DNA from: Planctomicrobium piriforme
Lineage (GTDB): Bacteria > Planctomycetota > Planctomycetia > Planctomycetales > Planctomycetaceae
Direction: 5' to 3'
Assembly (NCBI RefSeq): GCF_900113665.1
Contig: NZ_FOQD01000003.1
Coordinates: forward strand, 62,001 to 126,000
DNA: 64,000 nt
Part shown: positions 9,519 through 17,486 of the stretch, in pieces
How the letters are laid out: every line of letters begins with the position of its first letter
Position numbering within the stretch: the stretch's first letter is position 1
Notes under the pieces: model-generated
The model's database searches: none
What the model was told of the DNA's origin: nothing
What the model saw: the letters and a program-made list of their open reading frames with translations, nothing else
Position numbers and translations under genes: made by a program

Positions 9519-11447
9519 ATGCAACAGGTCCGTTTTTCCGCTGACACGTTTCGCCAGGAGTTCCTGGCCTCAATTGTGGTCTTTCTCGTCGCGCTCCCGC
9601 TCTGCATGGGAATTGCGATCGCCTCGGGGGTTCCCGCGAGCGCCGGTTTGATTTCAGGCGTCATCGGCGGACTGGTGGTCGGCACTTTGGCCGGCTGCCC
9701 GTTACAGGTAAGCGGTCCGGCGGCAGGCCTGGCCACGGTGATTTACGAAGCCGTCCGGAATCACGGACTGGAACAACTCGGCCTGATGGTGTTCGTCGCC
9801 GGCGTGTTTCAGCTCATTGCGGCGGTGCTCGGACTCGGGCAACTCTTCCGCGCGGTTTCACCCGCAGTCATTAAGGGGATGCTGGCAGGCATCGGAGTGT
9901 TAATCTTCGCCAGTCAGTTCCACGTCATGCTCGACGATGTTCCCAAGGGGAGCGGGCTGCAAGACCTGGTGACAATTCCCCAGGCCATTCAAAAAGCCGC
10001 CACGCTGCCGCAAATTCCCGCCGGCGATACGCGACAGGAAATGCGAGCGATTGTTCAGGAGCTGGGTGAACTCCACAGACAGCAGATCAATTTGAACGAA
10101 CAAGTGGCCGAGATTGTGCCGCATCACCAGAATCGCCCGCCGGCCGATGAACACATGCTGGAAGAGTTCATCCCAAAGCAAACGGCCATCCAGGAACAAT
10201 TGGGTCAGGTGCTGGTTCGCAGCAAAGCGCTGTTCGCTGACCAGCCTGACAAACTCGAACGCTTCCAGCAGTTGTCCAACTCGGCCCGGCAGACGCAAGA
10301 AGTTGCCGTGGATGACCTGCAACGCAATCAGTGGGCCTATATTGTGCCGGCCCAGACCGAAGCGGCCGCATCCCTGTCGGCGGTCCAGGGGGCCTTCAAA
10401 AATCATGAATTCGCTGCCGGGATCGGCGTCCTCACAATCCTGACGCTGGTCTTCTGGAAGTCGCTTCCATGGAAACGATTGCAGATTGTCCCGGCACCCC
10501 TCGCAGCCATTATCGTCGCCACGGGCGCGGCCGCGCTCTGGCAGCTTCCTATTCTGTATGTCGAAGTCCCGAGCTCGCTGTTCGAGGAAATTCATTATCT
10601 CAACTGGTCTGTCATCACCGGGGCCGAATGGGGCGCGGTACTGAGCGCTGGAGCTGTCATTGCTGCGCTCGCCAGCGCGCAAACTTTGCTCACGGCGACC
10701 GCACTCGATCAACTGCATCACGGCGAACGTACCCGTTACAACAAGGAACTGATGGCCCAGGGAGTCGGCAACTGTCTGTGTGGCTTCATCGGCGCCTTGC
10801 CCGTCGCCGGCGTGATTGTCCGCAGCACGGCAAATCTCGAAGCCGGCGGCAAAACCCGCATGTCCACCATTCTGCACGGCCTATGGATGCTGGTCTTCAT
10901 CGTCGCGCTGGGATCGCTGCTGCGAATGATTCCGACTTCAGCCCTCGCCGCGATTCTGGTCTACACCGGCTACAAGCTCGTCGACTGGCGGGCAGCGAAG
11001 GAATTCAGCAAATACGGGTACGGCGAACTTTTCGTCTTCCTGGCCACGATTGTCGTCGTCGTCTCCGTCGATCTGCTGATCGGCGTAATGACTGGCTTCG
11101 CCCTCGCAATGGCGCGACTGGCCTACCGTATCTCGCGTCTACGGGTGATTGTGGAACCACCCAAGGGCGACCACACCACCGTGCGGCTCGAAGGAGCCGC
11201 CACGTTCCTCAAGCTCCCCAAGCTGGCGCGATCGCTTGAGAAAATCCCCAATGGCGGCCATGTCGACCTGAACATCAATCGACTCAGCTACATCGATCAG
11301 GCCAGCTTTGAACACTTGATCGCCTGGTCGCAGCAGTACGAGATGGAGCACGGCACCGTCACCGCCGACTGGAACGCGCTCGACCGCTGGGCTCACCTGG
11401 GTCGTCGATCAGAAGAGACCGAGCAACCGCTCTCTAAGGCTTCGTGA
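9519..11447 (+). CDS. SulP family anion transporter with STAS domain and long insertion
   Basis: 642-residue inner-membrane permease, probably for bicarbonate or sulfate. The N-terminal core shows PLCMGIAIASGVPASAGLISG and CPLQVSGPAAG (about 29-70), the SulP signature region. Membrane helices continue to about residue 135 and resume near 297; between them, residues about 161-285 form a hydrophilic, Gln/Glu-rich, probably helical insertion absent from ordinary SulP proteins. A STAS-like domain closes the protein (about 545-620). ATG 9519 follows GAGG. The carbonic anhydrase next door makes bicarbonate the likelier substrate, but that is inference. Confidence 0.88.
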   Translation: MQQVRFSADTFRQEFLASIVVFLVALPLCMGIAIASGVPASAGLISGVIGGLVVGTLAGCPLQVSGPAAGLATVIYEAVRNHGLEQLGLMVFVAGVFQLIAAVLGLGQLFRAVSPAVIKGMLAGIGVLIFASQFHVMLDDVPKGSGLQDLVTIPQAIQKAATLPQIPAGDTRQEMRAIVQELGELHRQQINLNEQVAEIVPHHQNRPPADEHMLEEFIPKQTAIQEQLGQVLVRSKALFADQPDKLERFQQLSNSARQTQEVAVDDLQRNQWAYIVPAQTEAAASLSAVQGAFKNHEFAAGIGVLTILTLVFWKSLPWKRLQIVPAPLAAIIVATGAAALWQLPILYVEVPSSLFEEIHYLNWSVITGAEWGAVLSAGAVIAALASAQTLLTATALDQLHHGERTRYNKELMAQGVGNCLCGFIGALPVAGVIVRSTANLEAGGKTRMSTILHGLWMLVFIVALGSLLRMIPTSALAAILVYTGYKLVDWRAAKEFSKYGYGELFVFLATIVVVVSVDLLIGVMTGFALAMARLAYRISRLRVIVEPPKGDHTTVRLEGAATFLKLPKLARSLEKIPNGGHVDLNINRLSYIDQASFEHLIAWSQQYEMEHGTVTADWNALDRWAHLGRRSEETEQPLSKAS

Positions 11448-11473
11448 GTCGTTCTTCCGCCAGCCAAAAAACC

Positions 11474-11505
11474 GAGCCCCGGGTCATTCCCCGGGGCTCA
11501 ATTTT
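11474..11505. terminator. Bidirectional rho-independent terminator
   Basis: Nine-pair stem GAGCCCCGG / CCGGGGCTC (11474-11482 with 11491-11499), followed by AATTTT on the plus strand and, on the reverse strand, by the T-run complementary to AAAAAA at 11466-11471. It sits between the convergent SulP gene and the Gln-rich exported protein gene and can serve both. Confidence 0.85.
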
Positions 11506-11539
11506 CATCCCCCTGCAAAACTCACCGTTGTCGCGGCGA

Positions 11540-12100
11540 TCAATTCAGCGTGACCCCAGCCGAACCGACCTGCGGAGCACCCCAGTTCGAATAGTTGGGC
11601 GTTCCCGGACGGTTTGTGAACGACGGGTTGTTAAACCGGGGATCAGCGTTGTACGGCCGAACCGGCTGAATCGTGTACCCGTTGCTCCCGTTGAACTGCG
11701 GTTGGTTGTTTTGGGGCTGGTTGTATTGGGGCTGTGAATACTGCGGCTGCAAATACTGCGGCGACAGGGTCTGGGGCTGTGAATAGTCCTGGTAACGGTT
11801 CCGGGCGACCGGGGTCTGGTTGTTCGAAAACGGATTCAGCGTGTTGTTGAACCAGTTCCAGACCGGCGTTGGCGACGTATTCGTCACCGGCGTTCCCTGG
11901 TAGTACGGGGGCACGATGCCTGTGTTGCCGTTGGGGGCAACGCGGCATCCCTGCAGGCCACACTGGCCGTTCGGGCAGTTCCCGGCCTGATACGAACCCG
12001 GATTCGCGTCCATGTAGGGCGATCCGTTTTGAGCCTGGGCGGTCGTGACAGTCAGTCCGGTTATCAGCAAGGCGGCAGCAGCAAGTCGAATGGCAGTCAT
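11540..12100 (-). CDS. Exported Gln/Asn/Pro/Tyr-rich repeat protein
   Basis: 186 residues from ATG 12100, which has GGAGAG 6 nt upstream and starts the signal peptide MTAIRLAAAALLITGLTVTT (cleavage after AQA). The mature part has one short Cys-containing segment (CPNGQCGLQGC) and then a tract of repeated (S/Y/N)QPQ(Y/N/F) units, followed by a Pro/Asn-rich tail. It is low complexity and probably extracellular or wall-associated. No enzymatic domain seen. The frame is open 20 codons further upstream, but those codons lack a signal and a ribosome site. Confidence 0.78.
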   Translation of the reverse strand: MTAIRLAAAALLITGLTVTTAQAQNGSPYMDANPGSYQAGNCPNGQCGLQGCRVAPNGNTGIVPPYYQGTPVTNTSPTPVWNWFNNTLNPFSNNQTPVARNRYQDYSQPQTLSPQYLQPQYSQPQYNQPQNNQPQFNGSNGYTIQPVRPYNADPRFNNPSFTNRPGTPNYSNWGAPQVGSAGVTLN

Positions 12101-12419
12101 TGAAGTCTCTCCTGAGTTGTGAGGTTTGAGAGCAGGATTGTGTTCTCGTAATGACTGCAATGCATTGGCCGTGCCATGCGAATTCTGAATTCGTTCTCAA
12201 TTAATCCACATCTACATATAGAATATGGACTTGCAAATCGCTTTACAGATTCGGAATGGGTCCAAAAAGAATCCAGAATGATGTCACAATTGCAATTTGA
12301 ATTGAATCCAATTGTAGACATTGCACTTCAAACAGAATCATTTTGATTTTCCAGCAATGCGTGAGTTCGGAACGAGAGCCGGATATGATTCCGGCCCCGC
12401 CAGTCAAAAGGTTCAGACG
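12101..12419. other. AT-rich divergent regulatory region
   Basis: Lies between the exported repeat protein (-) and the PhoD phosphatase (+). 12180-12345 is markedly A/T-richer than the surroundings and must hold both promoters. I could not pick a pair of hexamers with correct spacing, and I see no gene here. Confidence 0.45.
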
Positions 12420-14015
12420 ATGCAGTTCAGCCCAACCAAGCTGTCCGTTACTCAATATCTGACGACCCCCTCGGCCTGGGATCGACGGACCTTTCTCAAG
12501 GCGGCAGGCATCGCCGCCAGTTGGCCGTTCCTGCAGCAACGCCCGACTTACGCTGCGGATCGTCAGATCACGCTATCGGACCATCCCTTTCAACTCGGCG
12601 TGGCTTCCGGCGATCCCAGCCCAGATGGCGTCGTCCTCTGGACGCGACTGGCTCCCCAACCGCTCGAAGGGGGCGGCATGCCGCCGGAAGATGTCCCGGT
12701 GCAATGGGTCGTTGCCAGTGACTCGAACCTGAAGAACGTCGTGCAGCGCGGCACGGCTGTCGCCTCGAAAGACTGGGCGCATTGCGTGCACGTCGAAGTT
12801 GCCGGACTCGAGCCTGACCGCGTCTACTGGTATCAGTTCATCGCGGCCGGAGAAGCCAGCCCGATTGGCCGGACCAGAACCGCTCCCTCGCCCGGCAAAA
12901 CACTCGATCGCTTCCGCTTCGCCTTTGCCTCGTGTCAGCACTACGAATCCGGCCTCTTCACCGCTTACGACCATATGTCGCGCGATGACTTGAATCTCGT
13001 CGTCCACCTGGGGGATTACATCTACGAAGGGAAGGGGACTCCTGCCAAGGTGCGGCAACACGTGGGCCTGGAAACCGTCACGCTCGACGACTACCGGAAC
13101 CGTCACGCCCAGTACAAAACCGATCTGCACCTTCAGGCGGCGCATGCAGCGTTCCCGTGGCTCGTCACCTGGGATGACCATGAATTCGACAACAACTGCG
13201 CAGGCGATATCTCGGAAGAGAAAGACGTCGATCCAATCAAGTTTCTCGAACGTCGCGCGAACGCTTATAAGGCCTACTACGAGCACATGCCCTTGCGACG
13301 TTCCGCGTTGCCAGCCGGACCCTGGATGACGCTGTACCGGACTGTCAGCTTCGGACCGCTGGTGCAGTTTGCGGTCCTCGATACCCGTCAGTATCGCACT
13401 GACCAACCCTGCGGCGATCACAACGTCGCTCCGTGCGAGACCGTATTTGACCCCAATGCGACGGTCCTCGGTCAACAGCAGGATGACTGGCTCCGCGGGC
13501 AGCTCTCCAAGAGCCGCGCCCAGTGGAACGTCCTGGCCCAGCAGATCATGATGGGCCGCGTCGACCGCCAACCCGGCGAAGCAGTCGCCTGGAGCATGGA
13601 CCAATGGGCCGGCTACGATGCCGCCCGGAAACGGCTGCTGCAGTTCCTGGCAGACCAGAAGGTCGCCAACCCCGTTGTCCTCACCGGCGACATCCACACC
13701 AACTGGGTGAACGACCTGAAAGTCGACTTTGACAACCTCGACTCGCCGACCGTGGCCACTGAATTCGTCGGCACGTCGATCACTTCCGGTGGAGACGGTG
13801 CGGAAACCCGAAAAGACACCGCCGGCGTTTTGACCGACAACCCGTTCGTGAAGTTCTACAATGCCGAACGGGGCTACGTCCGCTGCGAAGTCGATTCAAA
13901 ACACTGGCGGTCCGAATATCAGGTGACCCCGACTGTCACCAAGCCAGACTCTCCCCTCGTCACCCGAGCCACATTCGAAATCGAAAGCGGCCGCCCGGGA
14001 GCGGAACGAGTGTGA
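12420..14015 (+). CDS. PhoD-like alkaline phosphatase/phosphodiesterase, Tat-exported
   Basis: Secreted metallophosphatase that releases phosphate from phosphodiesters or monoesters. About 532 residues from ATG 12420; ATG 12357 and 12321 are in-frame alternatives, and none has a strong ribosome site. The Tat signal WDRRTFLKAAGIAASWPF precedes a beta-sandwich domain (about 55-150), then the catalytic domain with GDYIYEG, TWDDHEFDNNCAGD and VVLTGDIHTNW, the metal-binding motifs of the PhoD family. C-terminal segment VATEFVGTSITSGGDG is typical. No phosphate-sensing partner lies adjacent; a PstS-like protein occurs 23 kb away. Confidence 0.93.
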   Translation: MQFSPTKLSVTQYLTTPSAWDRRTFLKAAGIAASWPFLQQRPTYAADRQITLSDHPFQLGVASGDPSPDGVVLWTRLAPQPLEGGGMPPEDVPVQWVVASDSNLKNVVQRGTAVASKDWAHCVHVEVAGLEPDRVYWYQFIAAGEASPIGRTRTAPSPGKTLDRFRFAFASCQHYESGLFTAYDHMSRDDLNLVVHLGDYIYEGKGTPAKVRQHVGLETVTLDDYRNRHAQYKTDLHLQAAHAAFPWLVTWDDHEFDNNCAGDISEEKDVDPIKFLERRANAYKAYYEHMPLRRSALPAGPWMTLYRTVSFGPLVQFAVLDTRQYRTDQPCGDHNVAPCETVFDPNATVLGQQQDDWLRGQLSKSRAQWNVLAQQIMMGRVDRQPGEAVAWSMDQWAGYDAARKRLLQFLADQKVANPVVLTGDIHTNWVNDLKVDFDNLDSPTVATEFVGTSITSGGDGAETRKDTAGVLTDNPFVKFYNAERGYVRCEVDSKHWRSEYQVTPTVTKPDSPLVTRATFEIESGRPGAERV

Positions 14016-14126
14016 GGGTGGAGGATTTGTCATTGGTCAATGGTCATTGACGTAATCGTTGAGCGATTAGGGTTGAGCGTTGAAAATCCCTGATCCCTGA
14101 ATCCTCACCCCTGACCCCTGCGTTTT

Positions 14127-14163
14127 CTGGCTCTGGACACTCGACCCTGGACTCTCGACTCCC
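14127..14163 (-). repeat. Dispersed 37-bp post-stop repeat, copy 1
   Basis: Directly follows the lysA stop codon (14164-14166) on the reverse strand. It matches 62688-62724, read on the opposite strand, at 36 of 37 bases; that copy begins 3 nt after the sppA stop codon. Relative to the upstream gene both copies have the same orientation. The unit is built of words such as GAGTC, CCAGAG and GAGTGTCC. Shorter pieces recur at 38498-38514 and 38619-38631. Confidence 0.8.
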
Positions 14164-15435
14164 TCAGACTTTCTCCGCCGCGATCAGATCTTCGTAGGTT
14201 TCCCGGCGGCGGATGATGCGGCTGGTGGAGCCGTTCACCAGGATCTCCGCGCCGCGGGGGCGCGAGTTGTAGTTGCTGCTCATCGCCGTGCCGTACGCGC
14301 CGGCGCTGTAGGTGCACATGAGATCGCCGGTCTTCACCGCCGGCAGCCAGCGCTGCTTGGCAAGATAGTCGCCCGACTCGCAGATGGGGCCGACCACGTC
14401 GGCCGGTTCGCAGCCGGGAACCTCGGCTTCGAAGTCCTTGGGAACCGGAACGGAAGGGGCGACCGGCCAGATGCTGTGGAACGAATCGTACATGGCCGGT
14501 CGGACCAGGTCGTTCATCGCCGCATCCTGAATGATGAACAGCTTGCCCCCTTCGCGCTTGGTGTAGATGACCTGACTGATCAGGACCGCCGCGTTCCCGA
14601 CAATCGACCGTCCCGGCTCAAGAGCCAAACGGCATTCCGCTTTCTGGATGTAGGGAATGATGACGTCCGCATAGGCCGATGCCGGGGGCGCTTCCGTGCC
14701 GCGGTAATTGAGCCCGAAGCCACCTCCCAGATTGATCCAGTTGGTCTGGTGTCCCTGTCGACGCAGTTCCGTGACGACATCGAGGGCTTTCTTCGCCGCC
14801 TGTTCGTACGGATCGGTCGTGTTGATCGGAGAGCCGAGATGCATGTGGATGCCCCGCAGTTCGAGGTTCGGGTCGGCGAGCACTTTCGCGGCGAGCGCGT
14901 TGTGCTTCTCGATATCCATGCCGAACTTGTTCCCCTTCTTGCCGGTCGTCGTCTTGGCATGGGTTTTGGCATCGATGTCGGGGTTCAAACGCAGGGCCAG
15001 CGGGGCGACTCGCTTCAGCTTCGCGGCGACGCGGGCGATCGACTCCAGCTCGGCTTCGCTCTCGACGTTGAACATCAAAATGTTATTGAGCAACGCCTGT
15101 TCGATTTCGGCGTTGGTTTTTCCTACGCCGGCGAAGACCACGCGGGTCGTATCCGCTCCGGCTTCCTTCACGCGAAACAGTTCGCCGCCGCTGACGACGT
15201 CGAAGCTGCTGCCGGCTTCGTTCAGAAGCTTCAGCAGGCTGAGATTCGAGTTCGCCTTCACCGAATAGCAGATCACCGGTTTTACGGCGGCGAATGCATC
15301 GCGGATCGCCTGGTATTCCTGCAGCAGTTTGGACTGGGAATAAACCCACAACGGCGTGCCGTGCTGCTTCACGAGGTCGGCAATTCGCACGTTTTCGCAA
15401 TAAAGTTCGCCGTCGCGATATTCAAACTGGTTCAT
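14164..15435 (-). CDS. lysA: Diaminopimelate decarboxylase
   Basis: Decarboxylates meso-diaminopimelate to lysine, the last step of the DAP pathway; PLP enzyme, cytoplasmic. 423 residues from ATG 15435 (MNQFEYRDGELYCENV); an upstream extension to 15555 is rich in Pro and lacks conservation. Visible family motifs: PLP lysine K60 in CYSVKANSN, HLGSPI, the glycine loop LGGGFGLNY, EPGRS, and the substrate motif CESGDYLAK. Length is normal. The gene stands alone and is divergent from the FHA-SpoIIE gene. Confidence 0.95.
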   Translation of the reverse strand: MNQFEYRDGELYCENVRIADLVKQHGTPLWVYSQSKLLQEYQAIRDAFAAVKPVICYSVKANSNLSLLKLLNEAGSSFDVVSGGELFRVKEAGADTTRVVFAGVGKTNAEIEQALLNNILMFNVESEAELESIARVAAKLKRVAPLALRLNPDIDAKTHAKTTTGKKGNKFGMDIEKHNALAAKVLADPNLELRGIHMHLGSPINTTDPYEQAAKKALDVVTELRRQGHQTNWINLGGGFGLNYRGTEAPPASAYADVIIPYIQKAECRLALEPGRSIVGNAAVLISQVIYTKREGGKLFIIQDAAMNDLVRPAMYDSFHSIWPVAPSVPVPKDFEAEVPGCEPADVVGPICESGDYLAKQRWLPAVKTGDLMCTYSAGAYGTAMSSNYNSRPRGAEILVNGSTSRIIRRRETYEDLIAAEKV

Positions 15436-15752
15436 GGGATGCAGTGAATCGGTCTTGGGGACGGAAAATTCAGCCGGGGCCAGCAATCTCGCTGGCGGCT
15501 GGTGGCGGCTGACCACGCCGGGAGGATAACACAGGCAGGCGGACAGTCCTACCATCCGCGATGTTCGCCGGTTTCCGGCAATTGCTCCGCAGGAAGGGGG
15601 GCGGTAGACTGTGCAACGAGGTCAAATTTACGCGCCGCTCACGACGCCGCTGATCGTTGCTCGCGGCAGGGTCACAGGTCAGGGAAGCAAGTGGAACTTG
15701 CAGCTCTTTGCCTGGCGGGTGAGCGTCGCGGCATCCATTGAGGGATTCTTCC
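15436..15752. other. Divergent intergenic region lysA/FHA-SpoIIE
   Basis: No gene supported. Should carry both promoters; nothing definite identified. Reverse ORFs here are antisense to the FHA gene or extend lysA without support. Confidence 0.4.
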
Positions 15753-17486
15753 TTGGCAATTCTGCAGGTCATCAGCGGCGCCGCTGAAGGAACACAATTT
15801 CCGCTGATGGCCGACCGCACCATTCTCGGACGGCATCCCAACTGCCAGGTGGTACTGCAGAGCGGCGTCGTCAGCCGGCATCATGCCCAGGTGCTGGAAA
15901 GCCACGGCACGTTCTATATCGAAGATCTCCGCAGCCGGAACGGCACCTTCGTCAACGACCGTAAAATCGAAGGCCGCACCGAACTTCAGGACGGCGACGA
16001 GCTCCGCCTGTGCGACATCCTGCTGCAATTTGTCCTCTATCCATCGACCTCCTATCCAGTCGCCGCCGCTGAAGAACAACGAGTCAATCTCGAAGCGGAA
16101 ACGATGGAGTCGCTGAAGTCGGGCGTACTCGATCAAAGCCAGATTTTCGCCGTCGTGGGGGAAGATGCGCCGAGCTTCGAGAGTTCGACCTCGATCCGCA
16201 AACTCAGCGGCGACAGCACGCAGAAATCGACCATCGATCCCAGCGTCAAACTCAAGGCGATTCTCGAATTCACGCAGGCTCTGGGCCGCGACCTGCAGAT
16301 TGAGTCCGTGCTCCCCAAGATGCTGGGAACGCTGTTCAACATCTTCCCGCAGGCCGAGCAGGGATTCGTGCTGCTGAAAGACGCCGAGACCGGCAAGCTC
16401 AAGGTCAAAGCCAGCCGCACCCGCGGGGGAGGCGAGGCGGAAACCGTCGCGGTGAGCATGACCGTCGTCCGGCACGCCCTGCAGACTCTCGAATCGATCC
16501 TCAGCCGCAACATCTCCGACGACTCCCGCTTTAAGCGGAGTACTGCCCTGTCGCGCATGCGGATCACTTCGATCATGTGCGTCCCGATGGTCAATCAGGA
16601 CGAAGAAGGGATCGGGGTGATTCAGATCGTCACCCGAGACGATGCCCGGGCCTTCTCCGAAGAAGATCTCGACCTGCTCGCCAGCCTCGCAACGCAGGCG
16701 ACGATGGCGGTCGAAAATGCACGACTGCACGAAGAACATGTGTTGCGACGGGAACTGGAACGCGATCTCGAGTTCGCCACGCAGGTGCAGCTTGGGTTTC
16801 TTCCCAAGTCTCGCCCGAATGTGCCCGACTATTCGTTCGGAGACTATTACGAAGCCGCCCTCAGCGTGGGGGGAGACTACTTCGACTACATCTCGTTGCC
16901 CGACGGCAGGGTGGCGATGGCGATTGGCGACGTGGCAGGCAAGGGGATGCCCGCTGCCCTGCTAATGGCACGGCTGTATTCATCCACGCGTTACCAGTTG
17001 TTGACCAAGAAAACCGTCGAAGAAGCGGTATCCGGCTTGAACGAGGAGATCGGATCGAGCGGGCTCGGGCATCGCTTCATCACATTCCTGTTGATGCTCA
17101 TCAATCCGCTGGAAAACACGCTGACGATCGTCAATGCCGGGCATCCGGCCCCGTTGCTCAGAAAACGGGATGGGCAGGTGGCTCAACTCGCCCGGGAAAC
17201 ATCGAGCCTTCCGCTGGGAATCATGCCGGAACTGACTTACCAGTCGGCCACGGTGACCATCGCTCCCGGTGACACCATCATCGCTTATACCGATGGCGTG
17301 ACCGAAGCCATGAGTGACGAACGCGACATCTACGGGGCCGACCGGCTCACAAAACTTCTCAGCCGCACCAACGGCCCCATCGGCGAACTGATCAGCCGGG
17401 TGGTCGAAGACGTCGAAGGCTTCATGGGGGACGCCACGTCGCGCGACGACACCTGCATCATCGGCGTTCACAGGTCGGAGTCATGA
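15753..17486 (+). CDS. FHA-GAF-SpoIIE-type PP2C phosphatase
   Basis: Signal-transduction serine/threonine phosphatase, cytoplasmic. The start is taken at TTG 15753 with GAGGGA 7 nt upstream (product begins AILQVISGAAEGTQF). An FHA domain occupies residues about 5-95 (GRHPNCQVVL, SRHHA, NGTFVND), reading phosphothreonine partners; a GAF sensor domain lies at about 155-315; a SpoIIE/RsbU PP2C domain at about 340-575 has GGDYFDY, GDVAGKGMPAALLM, AGHPAPLL and YTDGVTEA with the metal-binding Asp residues. Such proteins usually act on anti-sigma antagonists or kinase cascades. It overlaps the helicase gene by 4 nt (ATGA), implying translational coupling. Confidence 0.93.
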   Translation: MAILQVISGAAEGTQFPLMADRTILGRHPNCQVVLQSGVVSRHHAQVLESHGTFYIEDLRSRNGTFVNDRKIEGRTELQDGDELRLCDILLQFVLYPSTSYPVAAAEEQRVNLEAETMESLKSGVLDQSQIFAVVGEDAPSFESSTSIRKLSGDSTQKSTIDPSVKLKAILEFTQALGRDLQIESVLPKMLGTLFNIFPQAEQGFVLLKDAETGKLKVKASRTRGGGEAETVAVSMTVVRHALQTLESILSRNISDDSRFKRSTALSRMRITSIMCVPMVNQDEEGIGVIQIVTRDDARAFSEEDLDLLASLATQATMAVENARLHEEHVLRRELERDLEFATQVQLGFLPKSRPNVPDYSFGDYYEAALSVGGDYFDYISLPDGRVAMAIGDVAGKGMPAALLMARLYSSTRYQLLTKKTVEEAVSGLNEEIGSSGLGHRFITFLLMLINPLENTLTIVNAGHPAPLLRKRDGQVAQLARETSSLPLGIMPELTYQSATVTIAPGDTIIAYTDGVTEAMSDERDIYGADRLTKLLSRTNGPIGELISRVVEDVEGFMGDATSRDDTCIIGVHRSES

